From the NCBI GenBank assembly GCA_902826885.1, contig CADEGL010000003.1, forward strand, positions 51,328 through 83,730: 32,403 bases of DNA, given 5' to 3'. A model generated the notes under the pieces. That model saw only the letters and a program-made list of their open reading frames with translations. It did no database searches and was not told where the DNA came from. Source of the DNA: an uncultured Alphaproteobacteria bacterium (GTDB lineage: Bacteria > Pseudomonadota > Alphaproteobacteria > CADEGL01). Below are positions 26,259 through 32,403 of this stretch, piece after piece. The position numbers and the translations under genes were made by a program. The first letter of the stretch is position 1; each line of letters starts with the position of its first letter.

Positions 26259-27166
26259 GCCGGCGCCCATTCGCCGCGCCGCCGGTGCCCGAGCGCGCGC
26301 AGCCACAGGAACAGGAAGGTCGCATAGAGCAGCAGCAGCGACAGGGCGGAGCCATAGGGCCAGTCGCTCGAAGCGCCGAACTGCTGGGCGATCAGGTTGC
26401 CGATCATCATGCTGTCCGAGCCGCCCAGGAGGTCGGCCGCGACGAAGTTGCCCAACGCCAGGATGAAGACCAGGACGGTGCCGGTCGCGAGGCCCGGCAT
26501 GGACAGCGGCACGATGACCGAGCGGAAGGTTCGTCCGTGCCCCGCGCCGAGATCCAGGCTGGCCTCCAGGTGCGCGCGATCGAGCTTTTCCAGCACGGCG
26601 TAAAGCGGCAGCACCATGAACGGAAGATGGATGTGGACCAACGCGATGATCACGGCCCAGTCGTTGTAGAGAAGCTCCAGCGGAACGAACGGGCCGAGCG
26701 CGTCCGGCCAGCCCAGCGCCGCGAACGCCGCCTGGCCTTTCGCGTGCGTCCATTCCAGCGCGTTGTTCAGGTGCCCCTTGGTGCGCAGGACGGCGATCCA
26801 CGCATAGGTGCGGATCAGAAGGTTGGTCCAGAAGGGCAGGGCGACGAGCGCCAGAAGCGGGGTCTTCCACGGGCGCGGCGCGAAGGCGATGCCGAGTGCG
26901 AGGGGAAAACCCATGACCAGGCAGGCCGCGGTGACCGCGGAGGCGATCCAGAAGGATTTCCAAAGGATGCCGAGCGTGACCCAGTCGAAGGCGCGGCCAT
27001 AGTTTTCGAACGTGAGGGTAAGGATCGTTTCGCCCGCGTCGCCTTGCTCGCTCACGCTGTATAGCGCGATCAAAACCAGCGGCAGGGTGAAGAAGACGAC
27101 GAGCCACAGCGTTCCCGGCGCGAGCAGCGCCAGGAACAGAGTGCGCCGTTTGCGCCAGGTCTCCAT
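26255..27166 (-). CDS. ABC transporter permease, PotB/PotH-like
   Basis: The 303-aa protein has a first helix (FLALLAPGTLWLVVFFTLPL) followed by a periplasmic loop with LTFENYGRAFD, as in PotB. A block of five further helices follows, with the signature PFWTNLLIRTYAWIAVL and the EAA loop LEASLDLGAGHGRTFRSVIVPLSMPG. LGNFVAADLLGGSDSMMIGN closes the transport domain. Length is normal. It is 28 bp after the binding-protein gene and overlaps the PotC-like gene by 4 bp. No strong ribosome site is seen, so coupling to the upstream gene is likely. Confidence 0.93.
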   Translation of the reverse strand: METWRKRRTLFLALLAPGTLWLVVFFTLPLVLIALYSVSEQGDAGETILTLTFENYGRAFDWVTLGILWKSFWIASAVTAACLVMGFPLALGIAFAPRPWKTPLLALVALPFWTNLLIRTYAWIAVLRTKGHLNNALEWTHAKGQAAFAALGWPDALGPFVPLELLYNDWAVIIALVHIHLPFMVLPLYAVLEKLDRAHLEASLDLGAGHGRTFRSVIVPLSMPGLATGTVLVFILALGNFVAADLLGGSDSMMIGNLIAQQFGASSDWPYGSALSLLLLYATFLFLWLRALGHRRRGEWAPA

Positions 27167-27194
27167 CGGGCGCCGCCGTCCGATCCGGTCCGCG

Positions 27195-28274
27195 TCAAGC
27201 CGAGCGGATCTTTGTCCAGGCGTCGTCGTAGAGTTTCGTGACCTTGCTGCCCAGGTCGATCAGCGACTCGCATTTCGCCAGCGCGGCTTCGGAAGGATAG
27301 ATGGCCGGATTCTTCAGATCGTCCGGATTGATCAGCTTGCGCGCGGCCAAGTTGGGCGTGGCATAACGGATCGTGTTGGCGATACCGGCGTTGACCTTGG
27401 GGCCGTTGACGAAATTGATCCAGGCCAGGGCGTTGTCGGGATTGGGCGCGCCCGTGGGGATGCACAAGCAATCGGTCCAACGCATGCCGCCTTCCTTGGG
27501 CAGGCTGTAGCTGAGATTCTGGTCTTGCTTCATCACCTGTACGATGTCGCCGTTCCATTCGACGACCATGTTCGCGTCGCCGGCCAGAAGCACGTCCTGT
27601 CCCGAATCGGGCGAGAAACTCTTGATGTTCTTCTTGGCGCGGATGAACAGGTCGCGTGCCTGGGCGATCTCGGCGGGGTTCGTGCTGTTCAGGCTGAAGC
27701 CGAGATACTTGAGCGCCGCGCCGATCATCGCGCGCTGGTCGTCCAGCACCACGATGCTGCCTTTCAGCGCATCGGCTTCGGGTCCGAAGATGTAGGACCA
27801 GCTGTCGGGCGTGCCCTTGATTGCCGGCATCCGGTAGCCCAGTCCGACCGTGCCCCACATATAGGGAATCGAGAATTTCGAGCCGGGGTCGTATTTCGGA
27901 TCGAGGAAGGACGGGTCGATATTGGCCAGGTTGGAAATCTTGCTCTTGTCGATGGGCAGCAGCTTTTTTGCCGCGATCATCTTCTGAATCATGTAGTCGC
28001 TGGGGACGATGATGTCGTAACCCGGATTGCGGGTCTTCAGCTTGGCGAACAGCTCTTCGTTGTTGGCATAGGTGTCGTAGCGGACGGTGATGCCAGTCGC
28101 GGCGGTGAAGTCGTCGATCGTGTTGTCGCCGACATAAGTGTCGAAGCTGTAGATGTTCAGCTTGCCGCCTTTCTTCTGGGCGAAGGCCGCGCTGGGAAGA
28201 AGCGAGGCGGCGGCGAGGCCGGCGCTTCCGGCCAGGAAGCGGCGGCGTGTCAAAGGCGTGGGCTTGCGGATCAT
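27195..28274 (-). CDS. Periplasmic solute-binding protein, PotD/PotF-like, with Tat-type signal
   Basis: The 359-aa protein has an export signal with three consecutive arginines, TRRRFLAGSAG (R10-R12), a hydrophobic stretch and a probable cut after A32 in PSAAFA. This is a twin-arginine signal, unusual for a solute-binding protein in Enterobacteria but common in Alphaproteobacteria. The mature part is the PotD/PotF fold: KLNIYSFDTYVGDNTIDDFT, YDIIVPSDYMIQKM, VEWNGDIVQV and CIPTGAPNPDNALAWINF. It would deliver a polyamine or related cation to the permeases. Its start lies 24 bp after the unknown 116-aa gene. Confidence 0.92.
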   Translation of the reverse strand: MIRKPTPLTRRRFLAGSAGLAAASLLPSAAFAQKKGGKLNIYSFDTYVGDNTIDDFTAATGITVRYDTYANNEELFAKLKTRNPGYDIIVPSDYMIQKMIAAKKLLPIDKSKISNLANIDPSFLDPKYDPGSKFSIPYMWGTVGLGYRMPAIKGTPDSWSYIFGPEADALKGSIVVLDDQRAMIGAALKYLGFSLNSTNPAEIAQARDLFIRAKKNIKSFSPDSGQDVLLAGDANMVVEWNGDIVQVMKQDQNLSYSLPKEGGMRWTDCLCIPTGAPNPDNALAWINFVNGPKVNAGIANTIRYATPNLAARKLINPDDLKNPAIYPSEAALAKCESLIDLGSKVTKLYDDAWTKIRSA

Positions 28275-28298
28275 GGCTTCGGTTCCCCCATGGCGACG

Positions 28299-28649
28299 TC
28301 AGGTCCGGTCGCGTTTCGCCTCGAAGATACGGGCCAATTCGGCCGCATGGAAGGCGCGCGCCTCGGGTCCGTCCTCGCGCCCGTCGTAGAGACCCAATTC
28401 GGCCGCCAACAGGAAGAAGCCCCGTCCGGGCAGTCCGGCCGGCCCCCGGCTGACGGCCAAGGCGGCCAGCAAGGGGCGGCCCGCGGCGGCGTCCTCGCGC
28501 AAGAGGTCCTCTAGCGCCAGCGTCAATTTGTGGATCGTGTGGGGCGGCGGCACTTGCACGCGCGCGGCCAAATCCTTGTAGGTCGCCGTGCGTCGCTCCG
28601 CCGCCAGCTCGGCCAGCGCATCCCGCAGGCGTGGCAGGAACTCGGTCAT
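28299..28649 (-). CDS. Unknown 116-aa protein coupled to the type III PKS operon
   Basis: I do not recognise this protein. Its start (MTEFLPRLRDALAEL) overlaps the methyltransferase stop by 4 bp and its stop is 24 bp before the PotD-like gene, so its place in the operon supports reality. The N-terminal 70 residues look helical, with TATYKDLAARVQVPPPHTIH suggestive of a winged or helix-turn-helix fold akin to the DNA-binding part of alkyltransferase-like proteins. The centre has a conserved-looking GRPLLAALAVSR then GLPGRGFFLLAAELG, followed by a final acidic helix. It may be regulatory, but this is a guess. A longer open frame to the right only reads through the methyltransferase gene. Confidence 0.7.
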   Translation of the reverse strand: MTEFLPRLRDALAELAAERRTATYKDLAARVQVPPPHTIHKLTLALEDLLREDAAAGRPLLAALAVSRGPAGLPGRGFFLLAAELGLYDGREDGPEARAFHAAELARIFEAKRDRT

Positions 28650-29134
28650 TGTCCGCGCGCGGCCTCCTCGCTGCGGATGCGATACGACAGCAAAAGCCCG
28701 TTGGCCAAGGAAAAGATCAGCGCCACGTCCCAGGCGCCGAACGACAAGGGCAAGAGCGCGATCTCCGCCGCGACAATCGCGTAGTTGGGATGGCGCAGCC
28801 AGCGATAGGGGCCGCGCCGGACGGTGGGCGCGCCGGGCGGCACGATGATCCGCGTGGTCCAATAGGGCCCGAGACTCGCGATCACCCAAACGCGCGCGAA
28901 TTGCAGCAGGGCGAAGGGCGTCAGAAACAGCCAGCGGATCGGCGCGTCATCGGGCACCCAGACCAGAAGCGTCCCTAGCCACGCGGCATGAAGGGCCACG
29001 ATGAAAGGATAGTGGCGCGCACCGTGCTCGACCGCGCCCACCGCCAACAGGCGCCGCGTGTTGCGCCGCGCGATCGCCAATTCGATCAGGCGCTCCGCGG
29101 CGACCAACGCGACCACGATTTCGACCGGGCTCAT
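28646..29134 (-). CDS. ICMT-family membrane methyltransferase, BpsB/SrsB-like partner of the type III PKS
   Basis: The 162-aa protein is a small four- to five-helix membrane methyltransferase of the isoprenylcysteine O-methyltransferase superfamily. Hallmarks are AERLIELAIARRNTRR near the start, the conserved GPYRWLRHPNY (H115, N117) of the SAM pocket and a last helix ending RIRSEEAA. Type III PKS operons often carry such a gene: BpsB methylates alkylpyrones in Bacillus and SrsB methylates alkylresorcinols in Streptomyces. It overlaps the PKS stop by 4 bp and the 116-aa gene's start by 4 bp. O-methylation of the PKS product is the likely role. Confidence 0.88.
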   Translation of the reverse strand: MSPVEIVVALVAAERLIELAIARRNTRRLLAVGAVEHGARHYPFIVALHAAWLGTLLVWVPDDAPIRWLFLTPFALLQFARVWVIASLGPYWTTRIIVPPGAPTVRRGPYRWLRHPNYAIVAAEIALLPLSFGAWDVALIFSLANGLLLSYRIRSEEAARGQ

Positions 29135-30192
29135 GTATCGTCGAGCAGAAGGAACGCCGCGGTGAAGCCGGGGCCCAGCGCCGACATCAAATGCCGCCCG
29201 CGCATTTCCTTGGCCAGCATGCGTTTCAGCACGAACAGGACGGTGACGGCCGACATGTTGCCGTGCTCGCGCAACACCGCGCGCGCGTCGGCCATGCCGC
29301 CCTGGGCCATGCCAAAGGCCGTTTCCAAGGCATCCAGCACCTTGGCGCCGCCGGGGTGGCACACCGTGCCCGCCAGGTCGTCGAGGGTCAGGCCCTCGCG
29401 GCCCAAGAACCGCTCGGCCGCCGCGCGCAGTTCGGTGCGGACCAGGTTGGGGATATCGCGCGAGAACAGCACGCCGAATCCGTCGTCCTCGATATGCCAA
29501 CCCATGACATCGAGCGTGCCGGGCCAGGTATGTTCGCCCCATGCCGCCAGGCGCATGCCGTCGTCCCTGTGGGTCAAGAGCGCCGCGGCCGCGCCGTCGC
29601 CGAACAGGGCCGTGGCGATGATGTTGCTCTTGTCGTCGTCCGCGCTGCGGAAGGTCAGGCCGCACAGCTCGACCACCACGACCAGCACGTTCGCGCCTGG
29701 GAGCGCGCGCGCCATCGCGGCGCCGCGCGAAAGTCCCAGCACGCCGCCCGCGCAGCCCAGGCCGAAGATGGGCAGGCGCTGCACGTCGCGGCGAAAGCCC
29801 ATGCGCTCGGCCAACAGCGCGTCCAGGCTGGGCGTGGCGACGCCGGAGCTGGAGACGGTCACGATCGCGTCGATCTCGTCCACGCCCATGCCGGTATGGC
29901 CGAGGCATTTCTCCACGGCCTCTTCGGCCAGCTTGGCCGCGTGCTCGATATAAAGGCGGTTCTTGTCGGCCCAGCCGTGGGGTTGCGCGTACCAATCCAG
30001 CGGCACGCAGGAATGGCGCTGTTCGATGCCGGCGTTCTCGAAGGCGGGCAGCAGGCGCTCGATCTCGGAACCGCGCTTGTCGCCGAACAGCGCGCGGGCG
30101 AAGCGCGCCACGTCCGCTTGCCGCAGGACATGGGGCGGCGAGGCCGTGGCCAGAGCCGTCAAGCGGACCGGGGAAAGGGGCGAGCGATGCAC
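29131..30192 (-). CDS. Type III polyketide synthase (alkylresorcinol/alkylpyrone synthase-like)
   Basis: The 353-aa homodimer-type enzyme has the full chalcone-synthase triad: C147 in IFGLGCAGGVLG, H279 in VCHPGGAKVLDA and N312 in REHGNMSAV. The end ALGPGFTAAFLLLDD is the family's closing GFGPG-like loop. Bacterial members extend fatty acyl-CoA or acyl-ACP starters with malonyl-CoA to phenolic lipids or pyrones. The downstream ICMT gene favours methylated resorcinol or pyrone lipids. The GTG start has a weak AGAGG close to it; no better start lies near. The gene diverges from the enoyl-CoA hydratase-family gene with a 102-bp gap and heads the seven-gene leftward run. Confidence 0.93.
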   Translation of the reverse strand: MHRSPLSPVRLTALATASPPHVLRQADVARFARALFGDKRGSEIERLLPAFENAGIEQRHSCVPLDWYAQPHGWADKNRLYIEHAAKLAEEAVEKCLGHTGMGVDEIDAIVTVSSSGVATPSLDALLAERMGFRRDVQRLPIFGLGCAGGVLGLSRGAAMARALPGANVLVVVVELCGLTFRSADDDKSNIIATALFGDGAAAALLTHRDDGMRLAAWGEHTWPGTLDVMGWHIEDDGFGVLFSRDIPNLVRTELRAAAERFLGREGLTLDDLAGTVCHPGGAKVLDALETAFGMAQGGMADARAVLREHGNMSAVTVLFVLKRMLAKEMRGRHLMSALGPGFTAAFLLLDDT

Positions 30193-30294
30193 GCCTCTAA
30201 GGTGGGGGTTTCGGTGGTCTCGCGCCAGCCGGGATTCGCGGCAGATGCATGGTCCGTAACCGCTTGGTAACGTCGCGCGGCGGGGAGGCGTTTC

Positions 30295-31074
30295 ATGATC
30301 GAACTGGTGCAGGTCTCACGGACGGACGGCGTGGCCACCGTCACTCTCAACCGGCCCGACAAGCTGAACGCGCTCAACAAGGCGATGTGGCAGGGCGTGG
30401 ACGCGGCCTTTCGCGCGCTCGGGCGCGACGAAGACGTGCGCTGCGTCGTGCTGACGAGCGCGGGCGGCAAGGCTTTCAGTCCTGGCGCGGATATCGCGGA
30501 GTTCGGCACCGAGCGCGCCGACGTGGCGCAGGCTACCGCCTATGGCGGGCTGATGCACGGCGCCATGGGTGCCATTGGCATGTGCCCGCATCCGACTTTG
30601 GCCGTGATCCATGGCATCTGCGTCGGCGGCGGGCTGGAACTGGCGGCCATGTGCGACCTGCGCATCTGCGGTGCGTCCAGCCGCTTCGGCGTGCCGATCA
30701 ACCGCATCGGCGTCGTCATGGCCTATCCGGAGATGGAGGCCTTGATCGGTCTGGTCGGGCGCGCGGCGGCGCTGGAGATTTTGTTCGAGGGCCGCGTCTT
30801 TGGCGCGGACGAGGCGTTGCAGAAAGGGCTGGTCAACCGCGTGGTCGCGGACGACCAGGTCGCGGCCGAAGGGCAGGCGGCGGCGCGGCGCATCGCCGAC
30901 GGCGCACCCTTGGTCAATCGCTGGCACAAGAAATTCGCGCGCCGGTTGGGCGAGGGCATGCCGTTGTCGCCGCAGGAACAGGCCGAGGGCTTCGCCGCCT
31001 TCGGCACCGAGGATTTCCGCGAGGGGGTGCGCGCGTTTCTCGCCAAGGAGAAACCGCGCTTTAGGGGACGCTGA
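30295..31074 (+). CDS. Enoyl-CoA hydratase/isomerase family protein lacking the second catalytic glutamate
   Basis: The 259-aa crotonase-fold protein has the oxyanion-hole segments FSPGADIAEF and ICVGGGLELAAMCD. The first catalytic Glu is E115. The second, usually in FGxPE, is isoleucine (I135 in RFGVPINRIG), and the following GxIPGxGG loop reads VVMAYPEMEAL. A classical syn-hydration mechanism is therefore doubtful; isomerase, hydrolase or decarboxylase activity is possible. A GGGGAGG site lies 6 nt before the ATG. The CoA-transferase gene starts 2 bp after its stop, so the two are co-translated and probably handle one acyl-CoA. Confidence 0.9.
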   Translation: MIELVQVSRTDGVATVTLNRPDKLNALNKAMWQGVDAAFRALGRDEDVRCVVLTSAGGKAFSPGADIAEFGTERADVAQATAYGGLMHGAMGAIGMCPHPTLAVIHGICVGGGLELAAMCDLRICGASSRFGVPINRIGVVMAYPEMEALIGLVGRAAALEILFEGRVFGADEALQKGLVNRVVADDQVAAEGQAAARRIADGAPLVNRWHKKFARRLGEGMPLSPQEQAEGFAAFGTEDFREGVRAFLAKEKPRFRGR

Positions 31075-31076
31075 CG

Positions 31077-32279
31077 ATGGCGGGTGCTCTTCAAGGCATA
31101 AAGGTCGTCGAGCTGAGCCACATCATGGCCGGGCCGACCTGCGGGCTGATGCTGGCCGATATGGGCGCGGACGTGGTGAAGGTGGAACGCCTGCCCAACG
31201 GCGACGACACGCGCCGCTTCGCCCCGCCCAAGATCGGCGACGAATCGGCCGCCTTCCTGATGATGAACCGCAACAAGCGCGGCATCGCCGTCGACTTGAA
31301 GAACGAGGGCGGCCGCGCGGCGCTGAAACGCCTGATGACGCGCGCCGACGTGGTGATCGAGAACCAGCGCAAGGGCGCCATGGAGCGCTGGGGTCTCGGC
31401 TACGAGGAATTGCGACGCGAGAATCCCGGCCTGATCTATTGCGCGATCAGTGGCTATGGCCGCACCGGCCCCTATGCCGAGCGCGGCGGCTTCGATCTGG
31501 TGGCGCAAGGCATGAGCGGCCTGATGAGCATCACGGGCGAGGGTCCGGGCCGCCCGCCCGTGAAGGTGGGCGCGCCCATGACCGACATCACGGCCGGCAT
31601 CCTCTCCGCCATGGGCGTGCTGGCGGCCTATATCCATCGCCTGCGCACGGGCGAAGGGCAGATGGTGGACGCCTCGCTGTTCGAGGCCGGCATCACCCAC
31701 ACCTATTGGCAATCGGCCATCGCACTCGCGACCGGCGTGGCGCCGGGGCCGATGGGCTCGGCCCATCCTCTGTCCGCGCCCTACCAGGCCTTCGCCACCT
31801 CCGACGGCTGGGTCACCATCGGCGCGGCCAATCAAAAGAACTGGCTGCGGCTGGTGGAGCTTCTGGGCGCGCCGCACCTCAAGGACGATCCGCGCTTCGC
31901 CGATAATCCGACGCGCATGGTGAACCGCCTGGCGCTGGAAGAGGCGCTCGCACCCTATTTCAAGACCCGCAGCTCGGCCGACTGGCTGGCGACGTTCGAC
32001 GCGGCGGGCCTGCCCGCCGGGCCGATCCTCGACGTGCTGGAGATGCATGCCGATCCGCAAGTCTTGGCGCGCGGCATGGTGACGGAAGCCGTGCACAGCA
32101 AGTTGGGTCCCGTGAAGACGCTGGGCCCGCCGATCAAGCTGTCGGCCACGCCGCCCACAATCCGCCGGGGTGCGCCGCGGCTCGGCGAGCACACGCGCGA
32201 GATTCTGGCCGAAATCGGATATGCGAACGGCGAGATCGATGCGCTGGCCGCATCGGGCGCCGTGCTCTGCTCGGGTTGA
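31077..32279 (+). CDS. CaiB/BaiF (class III) CoA-transferase
   Basis: The 400-aa enzyme has the family start IKVVELSHIMAGPTCGLMLADMGADVVKVE, the RNKRGIAVDLKNEGGRA segment and the catalytic aspartate D170 in GAPMTDITAGI, matching D169 of formyl-CoA transferase. The late PAGPILDVLEMHADPQV and LGEHTREIL are typical too. It moves CoA between carboxylic acids, as formyl-CoA:oxalate, carnitine or succinyl-CoA:aryl acid transferases do. It follows the crotonase-family gene after 2 bp. The pair could activate and then modify an imported acid. The native substrate is not readable from sequence. Confidence 0.93.
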   Translation: MAGALQGIKVVELSHIMAGPTCGLMLADMGADVVKVERLPNGDDTRRFAPPKIGDESAAFLMMNRNKRGIAVDLKNEGGRAALKRLMTRADVVIENQRKGAMERWGLGYEELRRENPGLIYCAISGYGRTGPYAERGGFDLVAQGMSGLMSITGEGPGRPPVKVGAPMTDITAGILSAMGVLAAYIHRLRTGEGQMVDASLFEAGITHTYWQSAIALATGVAPGPMGSAHPLSAPYQAFATSDGWVTIGAANQKNWLRLVELLGAPHLKDDPRFADNPTRMVNRLALEEALAPYFKTRSSADWLATFDAAGLPAGPILDVLEMHADPQVLARGMVTEAVHSKLGPVKTLGPPIKLSATPPTIRRGAPRLGEHTREILAEIGYANGEIDALAASGAVLCSG

Positions 32280-32294
32280 CGGCGTGACGCGGCT

Positions 32295-32402
32295 CTAGTC
32301 GACCGTTATGCGTCCCGGAAGACAGCAATAGGAGGCGGCGGCGTCACCTTCCGACCGGTCCAGCGCCTCATCCATCAGCTCATCAGCGAACTCGTGTTCG
32401 GT
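32295..32402 (-). CDS. C-terminal end of a small hypothetical protein (partial, runs off the right edge)
   Basis: Read from the edge, the frame gives 35 residues ending EALDRSEGDAAASYC and then CLPGRITVD before a TAG stop. The acidic amphipathic start and paired cysteines look coding. The stop lies 15 bp from the convergent CoA-transferase stop, a normal tail-to-tail gap. I cannot name the protein, and such a short fragment could be chance. Confidence 0.4.
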   Translation of the reverse strand, partial: TEHEFADELMDEALDRSEGDAAASYCCLPGRITVD

Positions 32403-32403
32403 G

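Noticed and set aside
25434-27107. 557-aa fused permease
   Set aside because: The upstream half is an out-of-frame reading of the PotB-like gene; the true permease starts at 26258 with a 4-bp overlap.
30723-32192. 489-aa minus-strand open frame
   Set aside because: Covers the complementary strand of two clearly coding genes and has no recognisable motif.

Overview
This window is a dense, GC-rich piece of chromosome. It most likely comes from an alphaproteobacterium, perhaps a Rhodospirillales-like soil or water organism. The grounds are the strong G/C bias at third codon positions, the many long antisense shadow frames, and the gene families present (CaiB/BaiF transferases, FkbM and TPR-glycosyltransferase proteins, an ectoine-hydrolase-like M24 protein, PotDBCA-type ABC genes). 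The taxonomy is inference; no rRNA or tRNA gene is present to test it. About 32 genes are packed with gaps mostly under 180 bp, and no gene-free stretch exceeds 300 bp. I see no insertion sequence, phage gene, CRISPR array or integron.

Left arm (1-7844), catabolic and redox genes. A leftward run encodes a metallo-beta-lactamase-fold lactonase-like hydrolase, a luciferase-like flavin monooxygenase and an Old Yellow Enzyme-family oxidoreductase cut by the window edge. Facing away are a PcaC-like decarboxylase and a 3-hydroxyisobutyrate-dehydrogenase-family enzyme. Next come, leftward, a pita-bread M24 protein that has lost its metal ligands (ectoine hydrolase/creatinase type), a flavin reductase and a lipoprotein, then a rightward succinate-semialdehyde-type aldehyde dehydrogenase followed by a strong hairpin.

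Middle (8019-18481), envelope and ion homeostasis. A secreted CHAP hydrolase, a cupin and a SAM methyltransferase precede a divergent module. Leftward lie a polyprenyl-phosphate GT2 glycosyltransferase and a GT-C membrane glycosyltransferase. Rightward lie a YdjC/ChbG/HpnK/NaxD-type deacetylase and, 5 bp later, a CPA1 antiporter carrying a cyclic-nucleotide-binding domain. The GT2, deacetylase and GT-C set matches the logic of the Francisella FlmF2-NaxD-FlmK lipid A aminosugar pathway. A small histidine-rich protein, an FkbM methyltransferase and an acetoacetate decarboxylase follow, all leftward.

Right part (18601-32403). A PhnZ-like HD-domain oxygenase without its partner gene is followed by the GTPase TypA/BipA (leftward, with a hairpin leader), a TPR-GT9-like protein and a kinase-P-loop fusion. 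Then comes a seven-gene leftward run: type III polyketide synthase, ICMT-family methyltransferase, an unknown 116-aa protein and a PotDBCA-type ABC importer. It has overlapping or near-touching gene ends throughout and links a phenolic-lipid or pyrone pathway to polyamine-like uptake. At the right end, an enoyl-CoA hydratase-family protein and a CaiB/BaiF CoA-transferase form a two-gene rightward operon, and a small leftward reading frame runs off the edge.

The best candidates for under-described biology are the PKS-ICMT-116aa-PotDBCA run, the split lipid A aminosugar module joined to a cyclic-nucleotide-gated antiporter, and the metal-free M24 enzyme with a tandem repeat upstream.
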